The notes beneath the pieces are model-generated. The model saw only the letters and a program-made list of their open reading frames with translations, was not told the DNA's origin and did not search any database. From Cytophagales bacterium (GTDB taxonomy: Bacteria; Bacteroidota; Bacteroidia; Cytophagales; ES-bin-26): a DNA stretch of 6,381 bases. The stretch covers positions 1-6,381 of the forward strand of contig JACMKY010000288.1 of the NCBI GenBank assembly GCA_014379925.1, in the 5' to 3' direction. Position numbers and translations under genes: made by a program. Below are positions 6,246-6,381 of the stretch, in pieces. How positions within the stretch are numbered: the first letter of the stretch is position 1; every line of letters begins with the position of its first letter.

Positions 6246-6255
6246 GGTCATGTAG

Positions 6256-6381
6256 TCAAGCCTCCAGCCACGAGCCGCCCGGCAACTTTACCTTATCTTC
6301 TTGGTGCAAGTGGCAAGTACCCTTTATGCCCTGAAGCGGAACGTCCCAAAACTCGTTAATCAATGATCCGTCACCTTCTTC
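6256..6381 (-). CDS. Possible C-terminus of a leftward gene entering from the right edge
   Basis: The minus strand is open from the window edge to a TGA at 6258-6256, giving 41 residues that include SLINEFWDVPLQGIKG and end DKVKLPGGSWLEA. The mix of charged, hydrophobic and aromatic residues looks more protein-like than the other frames here, which are rich in Pro, Arg and Cys. I do not recognise the family. An open frame this short arises easily by chance. If real, the gene is convergent to the response regulator and continues beyond the window. Confidence 0.4.
   Translation of the reverse strand, partial: EEGDGSLINEFWDVPLQGIKGTCHLHQEDKVKLPGGSWLEA

Larger units (their letters stand above)
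6074..6255. other. Non-coding region after the response regulator
   Basis: No convincing gene is seen. The stretch holds the terminator-like hairpin (6132-6157) and the TTGCAAC motif cluster (6154-6245) listed separately. On the minus strand a 27-codon frame (6251-6168) starts four bases after the stop of the possible gene entering from the right; it is discussed as a finding. Confidence 0.5.

Noticed and set aside
6039..6359. 106-codon plus-strand frame overlapping the response-regulator end
   Set aside because: Its start is inside the response regulator in another frame and its composition (Arg, Pro, Leu rich) shows no domain; it also runs through the terminator-like hairpin and motif cluster.

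Overview
The window looks like a chromosomal segment of a member of the Bacteroidota, most likely Cytophagales (Spirosomataceae-like). The signs are a PadR regulator next to an FtsX-type permease with an N-terminal prefix, a perfect Bacteroidota -7 promoter element (TAnnTTTG) in front of rnpB, no clear Shine-Dalgarno sequences, and a NtrC-type response regulator of the short form. The lineage assignment is inference from these features; no database was searched.

Layout, left to right. Positions 1-25 hold what may be the first eight codons of a leftward gene leaving the window. Positions 26-353 are non-coding and carry two copies of a 14-bp palindromic motif, GTYCG-N4-CGRAC, that look like operators. 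A rightward two-gene unit follows: a 106-aa PadR-family repressor (354-674) and, 53 bp later, an 883-aa MacB/FtsX-type permease (728-3379). A hairpin follows the permease stop. Then comes the RNase P RNA gene rnpB (about 3479-3912, rightward) with its own promoter. Its P16/P17 region is enlarged by AT-rich CATTGA/TCAATG-like segments. A long imperfect hairpin (3925-3997) separates rnpB from a convergent leftward gene for a membrane-anchored J-domain protein (4075-4662). Across a 244-bp divergent gap lies a rightward sigma-54-type response regulator (4907-6073) whose protein ends soon after the AAA+ domain and has no DNA-binding helix-turn-helix. The last 308 bp contain a terminator-like hairpin, a cluster of TTGCAAC motifs, and a possible C-terminus of a leftward gene entering from the right edge.

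How the parts may work together: PadR and permease very likely form one regulated export or envelope-stress module, with PadR possibly acting on the upstream palindromes. No ABC ATPase is encoded here, so the permease must use one encoded elsewhere. The rnpB gene, the J protein and the response regulator are separate units. No phage, CRISPR, insertion sequence or clearly new defence system is visible. The least ordinary signals are the paired palindromes, the enlarged rnpB arm, the hairpin after rnpB, and the response regulator's altered sigma-54 contact loop (GSFTSA instead of GAFTGA).
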